Of a stretch of 64,000 bases of DNA, positions 48,751 through 59,276 are shown in pieces. The position numbers and the translations under genes are program-made. The DNA comes from Atopostipes suicloacalis DSM 15692. Its GTDB lineage: Bacteria; Bacillota; Bacilli; Lactobacillales; Carnobacteriaceae_A. The stretch lies in NCBI RefSeq assembly GCF_900129085.1, contig NZ_FQUF01000008.1, positions 1 to 64,000 on the forward strand, in the 5' to 3' direction. Under the pieces are notes generated by a model, which was not told where the DNA came from, ran no database searches, and worked only from the letters and a program-made list of their open reading frames with translations. The number at the start of each line of letters is the position of its first letter. Within the stretch, counting starts at the first letter, position 1.

Positions 48751-50121
48751 TTATTTTAATTTTTCTAGAAGGGTCATGATATAAGCAACGCCTTCGTAAA
48801 AATCTTGCAATCGAACATTCTCATTCGGTGCATGGACATTTGTTTTTGCCCAGCCAATCCCAGTCCCCATAATCGGAACTTTTAAGAATTCATCAAAACC
48901 ATACATTGGCCCACCACCTGCAGAATTTGGTTCAAGGACAATATTTCCTGTGCCGTAAATTTCTTCAGCAGCCTCTACCACAACATCTACATAAGGATCT
49001 TCTAAATCTGTTCGGAAAGGCATCAACTCAGTCAATAAAGCAATTTGTACATCTTCAAAACCATGCTTATCTAAATGAGCCCGTAGTAATTTTTCAACTT
49101 CAGGTGCAGTATAACCAGGAACTAAGCGGAAATCTAATTTTGCTTTTGCAGTGCTCGGTAATACCGTTTTTGTCCCCTCACCATTATACCCGGATTCCAT
49201 CCCGCTAATTGTTAAAGTAGGGTAGAAAACAAGCGCCTCTTGAGGGGTGTAATCTAAATCCTCTGTGATCAAAGGATACTTCAAACCATAGACTTCTTTT
49301 TCTTTTTCCGCATCAAAAGGAATATTTTTAACCACTTCTTTTTCCTTTTCAGTAGGTTCCGTCATTATGTCATAAAAGTCCTCAATGATAATTTTGTTAT
49401 CAGGTGTTCGTAAACTCGCCAATGCATGCACTAAACGCCAAGCCGCATTATTCACAACGGCTCCCTTCGAAGAATGGATATCCGTATCTGCACTGTTTAC
49501 CCAAATATCGAAATAGGCAATCCCTTTAATCCCGCCAGATAAAACAATATTTTCATCCACATTTTTGCCGCCACCTTCCCAGAAGCAAACATCCGCTTGA
49601 AGCAAATCTGCATATTTTTCAATATAAGCATCAATATTTGGACTCCCAATCTCTTCTTCACCTTCGACAATGAATTTGATATTTACTGGTAGGCCGTCTT
49701 CCGTTTGTTGCAACATTTGAATCGCATATAAACGAGCCATCAATTCGCCCTTATCATCAGAAATTCCTCGAGCGATTAATTTTCCATCCTTTTGAGTAAG
49801 TTGGAAAGGAGGCGTGTCCCACAGTTCAATCGGCTCTTCCGGTTGGACATCAAAGTGATTATAGAAAAGAATCGTCTTTTCTTTGTTTCCTCCAGGACCT
49901 GCTTCAAAAAATCCATATATAAAAGGAAAACTATCATTTAAATCATCCAATATTTCTGATTCGCCACCTAGGTCTTCAAACATTTTAACCACATATTCAG
50001 CAGTTTCTCTTAATTGGCGTCCTTGTGTAGAGACTGTTTCTAAAGCAATGAATTCCTCAAAAGGGGTTAAATGCTATTGCACCGTTTTCTCTATTTCTTC
50101 GATTCTTATTTGTTTTGTCAT
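48751..50121 (-). pseudogene. M20 family dipeptidase gene, broken by an in-frame TAG
   Basis: Reading from the ATG at 50121 (behind AAGGAAATG) gives MTKQIRIEEIEKTVQ, then TAG at 50076-50074, then HLTPFEEFIALETVSTQG and so on in the same frame to the normal end at 48751. Without the stop the product would be 456 residues, full length for the family. Downstream of the stop the metal ligands are intact: NHFDVQP, EGEEEIGS and the C-terminal NVHAPNENV. One C-to-T change (CAG to TAG) explains the lesion. A shortened protein could start at ATG 49992 or a GTG just before. The damage looks recent; sequencing error or suppression are alternatives. Confidence 0.82.
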
Positions 50122-50614
50122 ATACATTTCCTTTCTTTATTTCTCATTTTTAATATCCCATTTGTCAAATTAAAAAACCTCCCAAACAATATAGAATGGG
50201 AGGTTCTCGTAAGGTCCCATTTTACTTAAGCGAAACAGGGCCTTTGCTTTTTTTGAAAAAAGCACAAGCCCTAAAGAATTAAGTATAATAAAATGCCGAA
50301 GTTAAACATGTATATCCGCCTCACGTATTTTTTATAAAAATTATTTATTTGTCTGAATTAAATTGTTATCAATATACATTAAAGAAAAGTGAGAAGCAAG
50401 GGTTAAATGAGAAAACAATGAAAACGAAAAAGAAAAACAAAAGCTATTAAATCAACGTTTGTTATAGGCATAGAAATGATAGAGTTTACATTCCTCACGT
50501 ATTTTTAACTAATCAAATAAACAAATTTTCGAAGTTGTTTGTTTATTATGAGATAGATCGAAAATAAAATCTTGGTATAATAAAGAGACAAAGAAAAAAA
50601 TAGGAGGAAAAGAA
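50122..50614. other. 493-bp intergenic region with minus-strand hairpins
   Basis: No gene seen. On the minus strand, upstream of the M20 gene: a long stem AGGGC...GCTTTTTT/AAAAAAGC...GCCCT (about 50235-50272), then GGGACCTTACGAGAACCTCCC and a terminator-like stem CCTCCCA/TGGGAGG (50178-50204) followed by six T on that strand. CCTCACGTATTTTT occurs twice (50318-50331 and 50493-50506). On the + strand TATAAT (50577-50582) is the -10 of the NRDE gene. A leader attenuator for the peptidase is possible, but I match no known riboswitch or T-box. Confidence 0.5.
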
Positions 50615-51403
50615 ATGTGTTTAGTGACATTTATGAAAGACGCGCACCCAGATTACCCCTTCATATTAGTTGCTAACCGGGATGAACGTTATGATCGCCC
50701 GACTGCTGCTATTCATCAATGGGCTGACGAAGCAATGGTAACTGCTGGCCTAGACTTAAAAGAAAAAGGAACCTGGCTAGGTTATACAAACGAAGGAAAA
50801 TTTATTGCTGTTTTAAATCATCCTTTTACAGATTGGAAGCCAAAAATGGCAACTCCAAGATCCCGGGGCCAACTTTTACGCGATTATCTAACAAAAGATA
50901 TATTGATCGATGATTTCAATCAGACTTTACGGACTACCCGATTTGATTATAATGGTTACCATTTACTTTATGGAACATTTAACGATCTCAGATATTATTC
51001 AAATGTACAGGACAAGTTCCATACCTTCAAAGCGGGCATTCACTGCCTCGCAAACACGACGGATGACTTGAGTAAACACCGCAAAGATCGCTCATCGGAG
51101 CGTTTAGCACAATATGTGTATACAAATAAAGAGAAATTAGATTTAAAAGAATTAACAAGATTAATGCAAGATAATAAAAAAGCAGAAATAATTAAAGACT
51201 ATCCAAAAGAGCTAGACTATGAAATGGTCAAACAAAATACACCAGTGTTTATCCAAGGAAGCGAATTTGGTACGGTTGGAACAACTGCTATTTTAGTGGA
51301 TAAAAAAGGATATGTTCATGTCAGAGAAGTAAAATACGATCAAAAAGGCATCACCGAAATGACGACAAAAGAACAACAACTCAATCATAAGATGATCGAT
51401 TAA
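50615..51403 (+). CDS. NRDE (TANGO2-like) family protein
   Basis: 262 residues. It opens MCLVTFMKDAHPDYPFILVANRDERYDRPTAA, with the Asn-Arg-Asp-Glu motif and an exposed Cys2 that gives the family its Ntn-hydrolase-like look. GTWLGYTNEGKFIAVLNHP and the C-terminal GTVGTTAILVDKKG are further family segments. The TANGO2/NRDE family has been linked to haem or lipid trafficking in eukaryotes; its bacterial role is unclear. RBS AGGAGG. Confidence 0.85.
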   Translation: MCLVTFMKDAHPDYPFILVANRDERYDRPTAAIHQWADEAMVTAGLDLKEKGTWLGYTNEGKFIAVLNHPFTDWKPKMATPRSRGQLLRDYLTKDILIDDFNQTLRTTRFDYNGYHLLYGTFNDLRYYSNVQDKFHTFKAGIHCLANTTDDLSKHRKDRSSERLAQYVYTNKEKLDLKELTRLMQDNKKAEIIKDYPKELDYEMVKQNTPVFIQGSEFGTVGTTAILVDKKGYVHVREVKYDQKGITEMTTKEQQLNHKMID

Positions 51404-51540
51404 AGCCTATAGATTTTATCTTTATGGAAAGGAATCTCTTTTTAAGGGCTATCTTTGTGAAATTCTCTAAAATATAATGTTTGAGCATGGAATATTTTTG
51501 TTATCATTAAAATAAGATTAAATTAGGACGGAGTAGCGAT

Positions 51541-52683
51541 ATGCGAATTTTACATACAGCAGATTGGCACCTTGGAAAAATTGTGAATGAGTTTTCGATG
51601 CTAGATTTGCAAGAAGAATATTTGAATCGTTTAATGGAAGAACTCGAAGACATGAAGATCGATGTTGTAATTATGGCGGGAGATTTATATGATCGGGCAC
51701 TCCCACCAAAAGAAGCGGTCTCGTTAGCTAATCGTGTCTTTACGAAAATTACCCAAGATTTAAAAATTCCACTTCTGGTTATTGCAGGAAATCATGATAG
51801 CAATGAACGCATTGAGTATGGTTCAGAGCTTTTCTCCGCAGGGAATCTATTTATTGAAGGGACGACGAAAGAACAAATCCGAAAAGTAAAAATAAAAGAC
51901 ACCAATTTTTACTTGCTCCCTTATGATGATCCGCGCAATATTCGTCAAGTGTTAAACGATGACACTATTCGTACTCCAGAAGATGCCTTAAAAGCTCAAC
52001 TTGAAGTCATTGCCGAAGGATGGAACGAAGAAGAGCTAAATGTGTTGTTGTACCATGGCTTTGTGATGAATACGAAAACGGGTGAGGTGCCGGAAGAGTC
52101 AGAATCTGAGCGGCCATTGACCATTGGTACGGTGGAGTATGTGCCGGTGGAGTTAGTGGAGGCGTTTGATTATGTAGCTTTAGGGCATCTTCATAAGGCG
52201 CAAAAAGTAAAAAGTGCGCAGGTGCGTTATAGTGGTTCGCCTCTTAAATATTCAAAGTCCGAAGCGAAGCATAAGAAACAGCATTTAGTGGTGGAACTTT
52301 CTAAAGCGGGCGTTGAGGTGGAGTCGCATGAAATTAAGGTATCAAAGAATTTGCGAGTCATTCGAGGATTTTTTGAAGAAATTTTAAAAGAGTCCTCCAA
52401 GGATTATATCTTTTTTGAGTTGGAGGATACGGCTTATGTGGTGGATGCGATGAATCAGTTGCGGAAGCACTATCCGAATGCGATGGGATTAGAATATGTG
52501 AATCATAAAGAGCATGAGCAGTTGGAATTGTACCATTCAAAGGAAAATATTCAAAAGCTGCGTTTAGATGAATTGTTTGCAGATTTTTATGAGGAGCATA
52601 TTGGGATGCCGTTAAATGAGGAACATCAAACGGCGGTCATCCAAGTACTTGAAGAAGTAAGGAAAGAAGGGAATGCTCAGTGA
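51541..52683 (+). CDS. sbcD: Exonuclease SbcCD, nuclease subunit SbcD
   Basis: 380 residues. Calcineurin-type phosphoesterase motifs are complete: ILHTADWHLGK (Asp8, His10), MAGDLYDRALPP, AGNHDSNERI, LYHGF and LGHLHKAQ. With SbcC it cuts hairpins and DNA ends. Its stop overlaps the GTG of sbcC by four bases. Because sbcC carries an in-frame stop, SbcD may lack its partner. Confidence 0.93.
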   Translation: MRILHTADWHLGKIVNEFSMLDLQEEYLNRLMEELEDMKIDVVIMAGDLYDRALPPKEAVSLANRVFTKITQDLKIPLLVIAGNHDSNERIEYGSELFSAGNLFIEGTTKEQIRKVKIKDTNFYLLPYDDPRNIRQVLNDDTIRTPEDALKAQLEVIAEGWNEEELNVLLYHGFVMNTKTGEVPEESESERPLTIGTVEYVPVELVEAFDYVALGHLHKAQKVKSAQVRYSGSPLKYSKSEAKHKKQHLVVELSKAGVEVESHEIKVSKNLRVIRGFFEEILKESSKDYIFFELEDTAYVVDAMNQLRKHYPNAMGLEYVNHKEHEQLELYHSKENIQKLRLDELFADFYEEHIGMPLNEEHQTAVIQVLEEVRKEGNAQ

Positions 52684-55600
52684 GACCTACACGTTTAGTG
52701 ATGAATGCATTTGGCCCATACCGAGGAAAAGTGGATTTGGATTTTACTAAATTCAATGCTTCCTCCATTTATTTGATTTCAGGACAAACTGGTGCAGGAA
52801 AGACCACAATTTTCGATGGAATCTCTTACGCGCTTTACAATAAAGCAAGTAGCAGCGTGCGTGAAACGGATATGTTGAAATCACAGTTTGCGACGGATGA
52901 AGATCTTTGTTCTGTCGAATTAACCTTTGAGATGGGAACTACCAGTTATCGAGTTAAACGGATTCCAAAATAAAAAGGCCCAGGCGTAAGAGGAAACCCA
53001 ATCAACCAAGCACGAGAAGTAGAATTTTATAAAGAAGAAGAATTATTAGATACAGGAACTGAAGCAGATCAAGCGATTGAGAATTTGCTAGGCTTATCCT
53101 ATGAACAATTTCGCCAAATCGTTTTACTGCCCCAAGGGGAGTTTCGAAAATTACTTCTTTCAAACAGTCGCGAAAAAGAAGATATCTTTAGAAATATTTT
53201 TGGGACCGAAACGATTCAAAATTTCCAAGAAAATCTACGGGTTAAAGCCCGCGACTTAAATAAAGCCTACGAAGAGTATGGTACGCGACTTGACCAGTCT
53301 TTAATTAATATTGAATATGATTCTGAAGATGAGTTAGCGGAAGCGATAGAAAAGACAGATTACGAGAAAATTTTAAATTTATTAGCTGAGCGAATAGATA
53401 AAAAAAATCGCGTCCTAACCTTAAAGAAACAAGAAATCAGCCAATTTGAACAACTTGAGCGAAAAAATGAGCGTTGGATTCAACAATTAAAAGAACACCA
53501 AGCACTGAAATTGAAAGAAAAGGAACTCTCTGAACGTTCCGCTGAAATTCAAACCTTTCAAAAAGCCCTTATTCAAAATGACCAAGCACGTGAAATTAAA
53601 GGAGAACAGGATAAGTTAGAAGAATTAGAAAGCGAACGAGTAAAATTAACCCAGCAGTTAGAAGAAAAACAAAAAAAGTTAATTCAGATAAATGAAGAGC
53701 ACAAGCATCTTCTAAATGAACAAAGAAATTCTAAAGAAGCAGAATCTCAATTAGAAGTCATTCGCGAAGCGATCAAACAACTAGAAGGGGAGCGAACCCT
53801 TTTTGAAGAACGTGATCAATTGAGTGAAGCAATTGTAAAGGCTGAAAAGGAACAAAAAGAAGTAACCGTACAAATTAAATCTTTGGAGAAAAATACTGAG
53901 ACTTATACAAAGGATATTCAAAGTCTTTCGGTACAATTAAACGAACTTTCCACGCAGCGTATGCATCTTGAAGAGAAGCGAAAAGAATTAGTAAAGATTG
54001 AAGAAGAGCTTCATAAAAACCAACAAGAAAAAGAACTTTTCGACAAGTTGCTTCATCTACAAGATACTTTGGCTCAACAGCTCAAAAAAGATCAAGAATT
54101 GAGCACACAATTACATAAGTCACAAAAACAATATGATCAAGCTCGACAACAGTATTTTGGGAACTTAGCGGGGATTCTTGCGCTCGAGTTGGTCGACGAA
54201 GAAGCTTGCCCGGTCTGTGGCTCTGTCCATCATCCTCATCCAGCTAAAAGGGACGAGAAGGCAATAACAAAATCGGAACTTGAAGCTTATGAACGAACGA
54301 AAAATAAAGATCAAACAGCTTGCACTCAGATTATGGCAGAAATTAAGCAAACCGAACAACAAATAAATGAACAAAAGGCTTTACTTGGTCCTTTCGAAGG
54401 AGAGTACTTAGAGGGACTGAAGGAAGCTTCCAACAAAGAGCAGAAGTTAAAAGGTAGCCTGCAAGAGACTCAAACAGCAATCCGTGAACTTGAAAATCAT
54501 ATTTCTCAAGAAGGGCAATGGCGAAAATATTTGGAAACGACGCAACAGATGAGCCAAACGAATGCCTTAAATATCCAAAAAGAAAAAATGAACCAACAAA
54601 TACTTCTCGAACAAATTGAAAAATTTGCGGAAGATATTCGGGTTATAGAGAAAAAGTTGACTCATACTTCGGCAAGTAAAGTTGAACGTAAAATGGATGA
54701 AGAGAAACAAACGATCAAAGAAATAGAAAATAAAGCTGTGTGGATTCGGGAAAATTTGAATAAGAAAGAAATTGAACAATCTCAAGTGACAACATCGATT
54801 GAGATGTTAAAAGAGCAGCAAAATCAAAACGAGGAAAAAGAAACGAAGCAAAAAGAAATTTATGAAAAGAAACGACAAGAACATGAAATGGATCAAAATT
54901 ATACGGATTATTTATTAGAACAGGGTGCCGTGGAGGCGTATCAGCAACAAATAAAGACGTATGAAAATGAAGTTTCTTATACGCATCAACAACTTGTAAA
55001 AGTGGAAGAGGAATTAAAGGTTTATGGGGAAGATGCTCCTGCTGTAGCTGAGTTGGAAGAGGAGTTAGAAAAAATACAAGCGTTAAAAAATGAAGCGGAG
55101 GATATCCGTGAAAAGATTATCCGAAAGACAAGCCGTTTAGAGAACTCTCACCAAGAGATCCAGAAAAATTATGAAAGCAGTAAAGAGTTACTGAAGCCAC
55201 TAGCTATTTATAAGGAATTATCGGAAGTCGCGAATGGTTCGACTAACCGAACGAATCGAGTTTCTTTTGAACGCTATGTTTTAAGTATCTACTTTTCAGA
55301 AATTTTGATTGCTGCGAATCAACGCTTTGAAAAAATGACCAATCATCGTTTTGAACTTGTTCGTCGAGAAGAGAAAACAAAGGGTGGTGCTGCAGACGGA
55401 TTAGAATTGAATGTATTTGATCGCTACTCAGGTCTTGAACGAAGCGTTCGAACTCTTTCAGGTGGAGAAACATTTAAAGCTGCACTTTCTTTGGCACTTG
55501 GACTAAGTGATATTATTCAGAGTCAACAAGGTGGTGTGCGCGTAGATACTTTATTTATTGATGAAGGGTTTGGCACATTGGATGCTGATTCTTTAGAAAA

Positions 55601-55748
55601 TGCAATTGAAACCCTGATGGAATTACAAGAGTCCGGCCGGTTAATCGGTATTATTTCCCATGTGGATGAGTTGAAAGATCGAATACCCGCAAGAATTCTT
55701 GTGGAGAATAAAAAAGAAGGAAGTCACGCACGTATTGAAATAAAATAG
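52680..55748 (+). pseudogene. sbcC: Exonuclease SbcCD subunit SbcC, broken by an in-frame TAA
   Basis: From the GTG at 52680 (overlapping the sbcD stop) 97 residues read RLVMNAFGPYRGKVDLDF, Walker A SGQTGAGKT and a normal N-terminal lobe, ending RVKRIPK at a TAA (52971-52973). The same frame continues without any shift: KGPGVRGNPINQAREVEFY, then QFRQIVLLPQGEFRKLL, coiled coils with a CPVCGS zinc hook near 54209, and the C-terminal LSGGETFKAALSLALGLS and DTLFIDEGFGTLD. Read through, the product would be 1022 residues, the usual SbcC size. A single CAA-to-TAA change explains it. Two separate peptides cannot easily make a working ATPase, so loss of function is likely unless the stop is suppressed. 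Confidence 0.85.
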
Positions 55749-55929
55749 GTTTCGGTTTAAGATGGTCAAAATCTAAAATGGCTTGTTTTTATGAGAAAAT
55801 ATCGAGAAGATTGTCTTGCGACAACGAGAATTCATTCAATACAACAGAAAGCTGCAACATTAATTGAATATTGTTATTTTTCAAGTTACAGGGTTTGCAG
55901 AAAGGATCGAAAGTGAGAGGATTAAAAAT

Positions 55930-57132
55930 ATGACACAAGTAATCAGAGAAACAGTCAAATACATGTGGCGAAGTGAGAAGAATCGATTATTTATGGCTCT
56001 AACCACAGCGCTTGTTCTTATTTATTCATTATTCCTTGTTCCTAAGATTTCGGGAGACGTTGAAGTAGATATCGAAATGATGGAACGTGAAATGACAGGA
56101 AATGTTATTCAGTTTGAAGAAGCTTTGGATGAGGGACTGATTGTTCCTAATGTCTTGACAGGAACCACCGCCTATGATCAGTGGCGACGTGAATCCGTGG
56201 CTCAAAGAGAACTACTCACTGCACTCAAACAAGGCGATGCTAAACGTTATATTGAGATTGATTATCGACCAACTACTGCAACCGAACGAGAAGCAAGTGG
56301 GTTAGAACAATTGGTGTTTAATGTTTTTGGGTATGAATTAGAACAGCCCTATCAAACAGTGAAAAATAAAGTCTATCAGGATGAGGTTGAGCCTTTGTCC
56401 TTCCACATTGTCCATGATCGAACAAGCTTACAACAAATTCATCTTTTTTTAATTGGTTTAGGTCCTGTCCTTTTACTTTTAGGTTTAGTCTTTTTAATTA
56501 GCGATGTCCATGTAAAAGATCGCTCCTTACAAACCCAAAAAATAGGGATACCAATGAGTTGGCAAAAATATTCATTCACTCAAGCGCTAACGGCTTTTTG
56601 TTTTGTAAGTCTCTTTTATCTCTTTTTATTTGGAGTCTTCTTTTTAGTGAATGGTTTACTTTATGGTTTCGGTTCATTTGCTTTACCCATTGGCCACTAT
56701 GATCCAAATTTTGAGCTGGGCTTTTTAAATCAAGAGAATTATCAAGTAGAAACTCTAGGACGTTTTTTATTGCAAGCTCTGCCGTACTTATTGCTATTGG
56801 GCTATTTATTTACTCGGTTGAACACGCTTCTAAGCCTTTGGACAAAACAATCTGTGGTCACAATGGTCCTTGGAATGTTTTTAATACTCTTTCAAACTCT
56901 TTACTATGGAAGAGATTCAGCTGAATTAGCAGAAGTAGATCTCAGTATTTTTCCCCAAACTTATATCGATTTTGGGAAAGTCTTGACTGGAAGATTGGAA
57001 CAACAACAACTAGTCGCCATCCCTAATCTTTACACGAAAGGGTTACTTGTATTAGGAGCCACAATTTTAATTACAGAAGGTTTTATCTATGGATCTTCCA
57101 AAAAAATGACCCGACAAAAATTTATGAGTTAG
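55930..57132 (+). CDS. ABC-2 type exporter permease-like protein, unknown substrate
   Basis: 400 residues from the ATG at 55930, behind AGAGGA; the frame extends upstream to 55864 without a ribosome site. One membrane segment (about 20-37), an outside domain of about 140 residues rich in Glu, then about five membrane segments (from about 175). This is the ABC-2 layout. It lacks clear substrate motifs. Together with 57142, 58335 and 59263 it forms one operon of two permeases, an ATPase and a lipoprotein. Confidence 0.7.
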   Translation: MTQVIRETVKYMWRSEKNRLFMALTTALVLIYSLFLVPKISGDVEVDIEMMEREMTGNVIQFEEALDEGLIVPNVLTGTTAYDQWRRESVAQRELLTALKQGDAKRYIEIDYRPTTATEREASGLEQLVFNVFGYELEQPYQTVKNKVYQDEVEPLSFHIVHDRTSLQQIHLFLIGLGPVLLLLGLVFLISDVHVKDRSLQTQKIGIPMSWQKYSFTQALTAFCFVSLFYLFLFGVFFLVNGLLYGFGSFALPIGHYDPNFELGFLNQENYQVETLGRFLLQALPYLLLLGYLFTRLNTLLSLWTKQSVVTMVLGMFLILFQTLYYGRDSAELAEVDLSIFPQTYIDFGKVLTGRLEQQQLVAIPNLYTKGLLVLGATILITEGFIYGSSKKMTRQKFMS

Positions 57133-57141
57133 AGGAGGAGA

Positions 57142-58338
57142 ATGAAAATGAAAAAAATTGCAAAATGGAATGGCTTAAGAATCCTTAGAGATTGGAAAAC
57201 ACGAATCTTACTTGCCTTATTTTTAGTCTTTTTTGGCTCGTTCTCCTTACTCTATCGACAACAAAATGTGACGTTTCCAGCTATTGAGATGAGCGAAGAG
57301 TATGAAGATGAACGACAAATTTACCGACTCATTCCTCAAAGTCATTTTGACAGCGAATTGGGACAGGAAGTCCAAAAAGCCCTAGGGAGTAACTCTGTAG
57401 CTTTAGGGGTTAATCGTTATATCTTAAGTCAACGCAGTGGAAATGAAATCAAGGGAATGGCTGCTTTACCCGATTACATAGAAAACGGGCGAACTATCGT
57501 AGAAAACAATATATTTTTGTATGGTGCAGAAGAATTTGAATCCTATGATTTGCTTGTAGATACTTATTTGCCACCGTTAGAAGAAGTTCTCGAACAAGAG
57601 CGTTTTTATGATCAGTTAGAAGCCAGTGGGTTAGATATTGAATGGAATCCTTACTCCGCGTCCCAAATGACGAAAGGAGAACTAGAACTTTTATCCGGTC
57701 TCACCCTCTTTTTGCTAATTGCTATTTTGGCAGCCGATCATTTTACAAAAGATCAAGAAGAACATTGGAGTGCCACTCAAGGATGGCCGATTCCATGGAA
57801 AACACAATGGCGCCTGCGTAGTGGCTTCTTAGCTGGCCTATTTTGGTTAACAACACTTGTCGGTACAGCCATCAGTTATCTCGTCAGCTTAGGCATGGAA
57901 ACGAGCGGCAGTTTCAATTATCCAACGGCTCTCTTTCAAAAAGGCGCCGTTCATTATGTCCCCTTATGGCAGTACCTGCTCATAACCGTGATGATGACCC
58001 TGTTTTTATCTTATATTTTACTGTTAATCACGACCGGTCTCAGTTGGGTCTTCCGCAATTTCTATCTCACGATTCTACTCGTGACAAGTCTTTTCTTGCT
58101 TCCGCAAATGTGGAATTTTCTGCCAGCATTCAGCTCGTGGCAACCTAGCCTGTATCTGAATATATTCGGAGTGTTAGATGGATCAGTCGCTGCAAATACC
58201 GGATTAAGCGGCGTGGTATGGTGGAAAGGATTCATTCTTTATGGCGTCATCATTTTAGCCCTCGAGTGGGTGTTTAGTAAAGTCTTTTCATATATCCCAA
58301 CAGCAACTTCAGGCTTACAAAGGAGAGAACAAGCATGA
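57142..58338 (+). CDS. Second ABC-2 type exporter permease-like protein
   Basis: 398 residues. Topology mirrors the previous gene: a basic N terminus, one membrane segment (about 20-37), an outside domain (about 40-180), then five to six membrane segments to the end. The two permeases probably pair as a heterodimer. RBS GAGGAGG. Its last four bases overlap the ATPase start. Confidence 0.7.
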   Translation: MKMKKIAKWNGLRILRDWKTRILLALFLVFFGSFSLLYRQQNVTFPAIEMSEEYEDERQIYRLIPQSHFDSELGQEVQKALGSNSVALGVNRYILSQRSGNEIKGMAALPDYIENGRTIVENNIFLYGAEEFESYDLLVDTYLPPLEEVLEQERFYDQLEASGLDIEWNPYSASQMTKGELELLSGLTLFLLIAILAADHFTKDQEEHWSATQGWPIPWKTQWRLRSGFLAGLFWLTTLVGTAISYLVSLGMETSGSFNYPTALFQKGAVHYVPLWQYLLITVMMTLFLSYILLLITTGLSWVFRNFYLTILLVTSLFLLPQMWNFLPAFSSWQPSLYLNIFGVLDGSVAANTGLSGVVWWKGFILYGVIILALEWVFSKVFSYIPTATSGLQRREQA

Positions 58339-59276
58339 CATTAGAGATTAAACATTTATCCGTTTCTTACGGTGATTTTGAAGTATTAAAAGATATATCC
58401 TTTCAACTAGAAGAGGGGCAATTAATTGGACTTGTTGCGCCCAATGGTACTGGGAAAACGACCCTCTTTAATGCAATTATGCGTTTTATCCAAGTAAAGG
58501 AAGGGCAAATTTTTGTAGACGGAAAAGAATATACTGCAAGCGATAAAGACGTGCTGGCTCTCCATCAAAAAATTACTTTTTTCCCTGATCAATCCGATTT
58601 ATTTGAGAATTTCTCTGGGAGAGAACATATTGAAATGTATGCCGAAATTTGGTCGGGGAGAAGAGAAGAAGTCGATCAAATTATCACCCGTCTTCAAATG
58701 GAGGATTATGTCGATCGAAAAGTACAGGAATATTCATTAGGAATGCGGCAACGCTTGTGTTTTGCAATGATGGTTGCTGCAGATACGCCGATTATGTTTA
58801 TGGATGAAGTGATGAATGGTTTAGACCCAGAAAATGTTTCTTTAGTTTCTGATGTGTTAATTGAATTACGACAAGATAAAAAAATCGTGATGATTGCCTC
58901 TCATTTATTAGATAATTTAGATGAATATGCGGACAAAGTCTTTTTCTTAAAAGATAAAGAACTCCATCGTATTAATGATTTAAATGAAGAACGTCCACTT
59001 TTCTATAAAATTATCGTTAATGATGCACAAGTGAAACAGCTAGAAAATGAAGACTATCTAACAGAGAATACTCTTCATTTAAGCAATCAAGTGCTCTGTA
59101 TCCCAATCGCAGACTTAACCCCAGAACAAGATCGTAAGCTTTATGAAAAATTACGCGAACTTAATGCTGAAAGTATTGAGATTTCACCTTTAGGCACTTC
59201 TGAATATTATTCTTATTTATATGGTTTACGGATTTATTCCTTTGATAGGGGGCAAGAAGCACATGAAGAAGTTTAA
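58335..59276 (+). CDS. ABC transporter ATP-binding protein
   Basis: 313 residues. Walker A APNGTGKTT, degenerate signature YSLGMRQRL, Walker B IMFMDEVMNGLDP (Glu in place) and H-loop ASHLL are visible. The C-terminal 90 residues are an extension. It overlaps the permease before it (ATGA) and the lipoprotein after it, so the four genes are tightly coupled. Confidence 0.87.
   Translation: MTLEIKHLSVSYGDFEVLKDISFQLEEGQLIGLVAPNGTGKTTLFNAIMRFIQVKEGQIFVDGKEYTASDKDVLALHQKITFFPDQSDLFENFSGREHIEMYAEIWSGRREEVDQIITRLQMEDYVDRKVQEYSLGMRQRLCFAMMVAADTPIMFMDEVMNGLDPENVSLVSDVLIELRQDKKIVMIASHLLDNLDEYADKVFFLKDKELHRINDLNEERPLFYKIIVNDAQVKQLENEDYLTENTLHLSNQVLCIPIADLTPEQDRKLYEKLRELNAESIEISPLGTSEYYSYLYGLRIYSFDRGQEAHEEV

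Noticed and set aside
50160-50220. T-box leader before the M20 gene
   Set aside because: The required AGGGTGGNACCGCG sequence is absent; only a GGGACC block and a terminator-like stem are seen.
50074-52973. Reassigned stop codons (TAG/TAA as Gln)
   Set aside because: Many other genes in the window end normally at TAA or TAG with expected lengths, so the genetic code is standard.
55812-55825. TTGTC-TTGC-GACAA dyad as an FNR-type site
   Set aside because: The half-sites are not TTGAT and no promoter at a suitable distance is clear.
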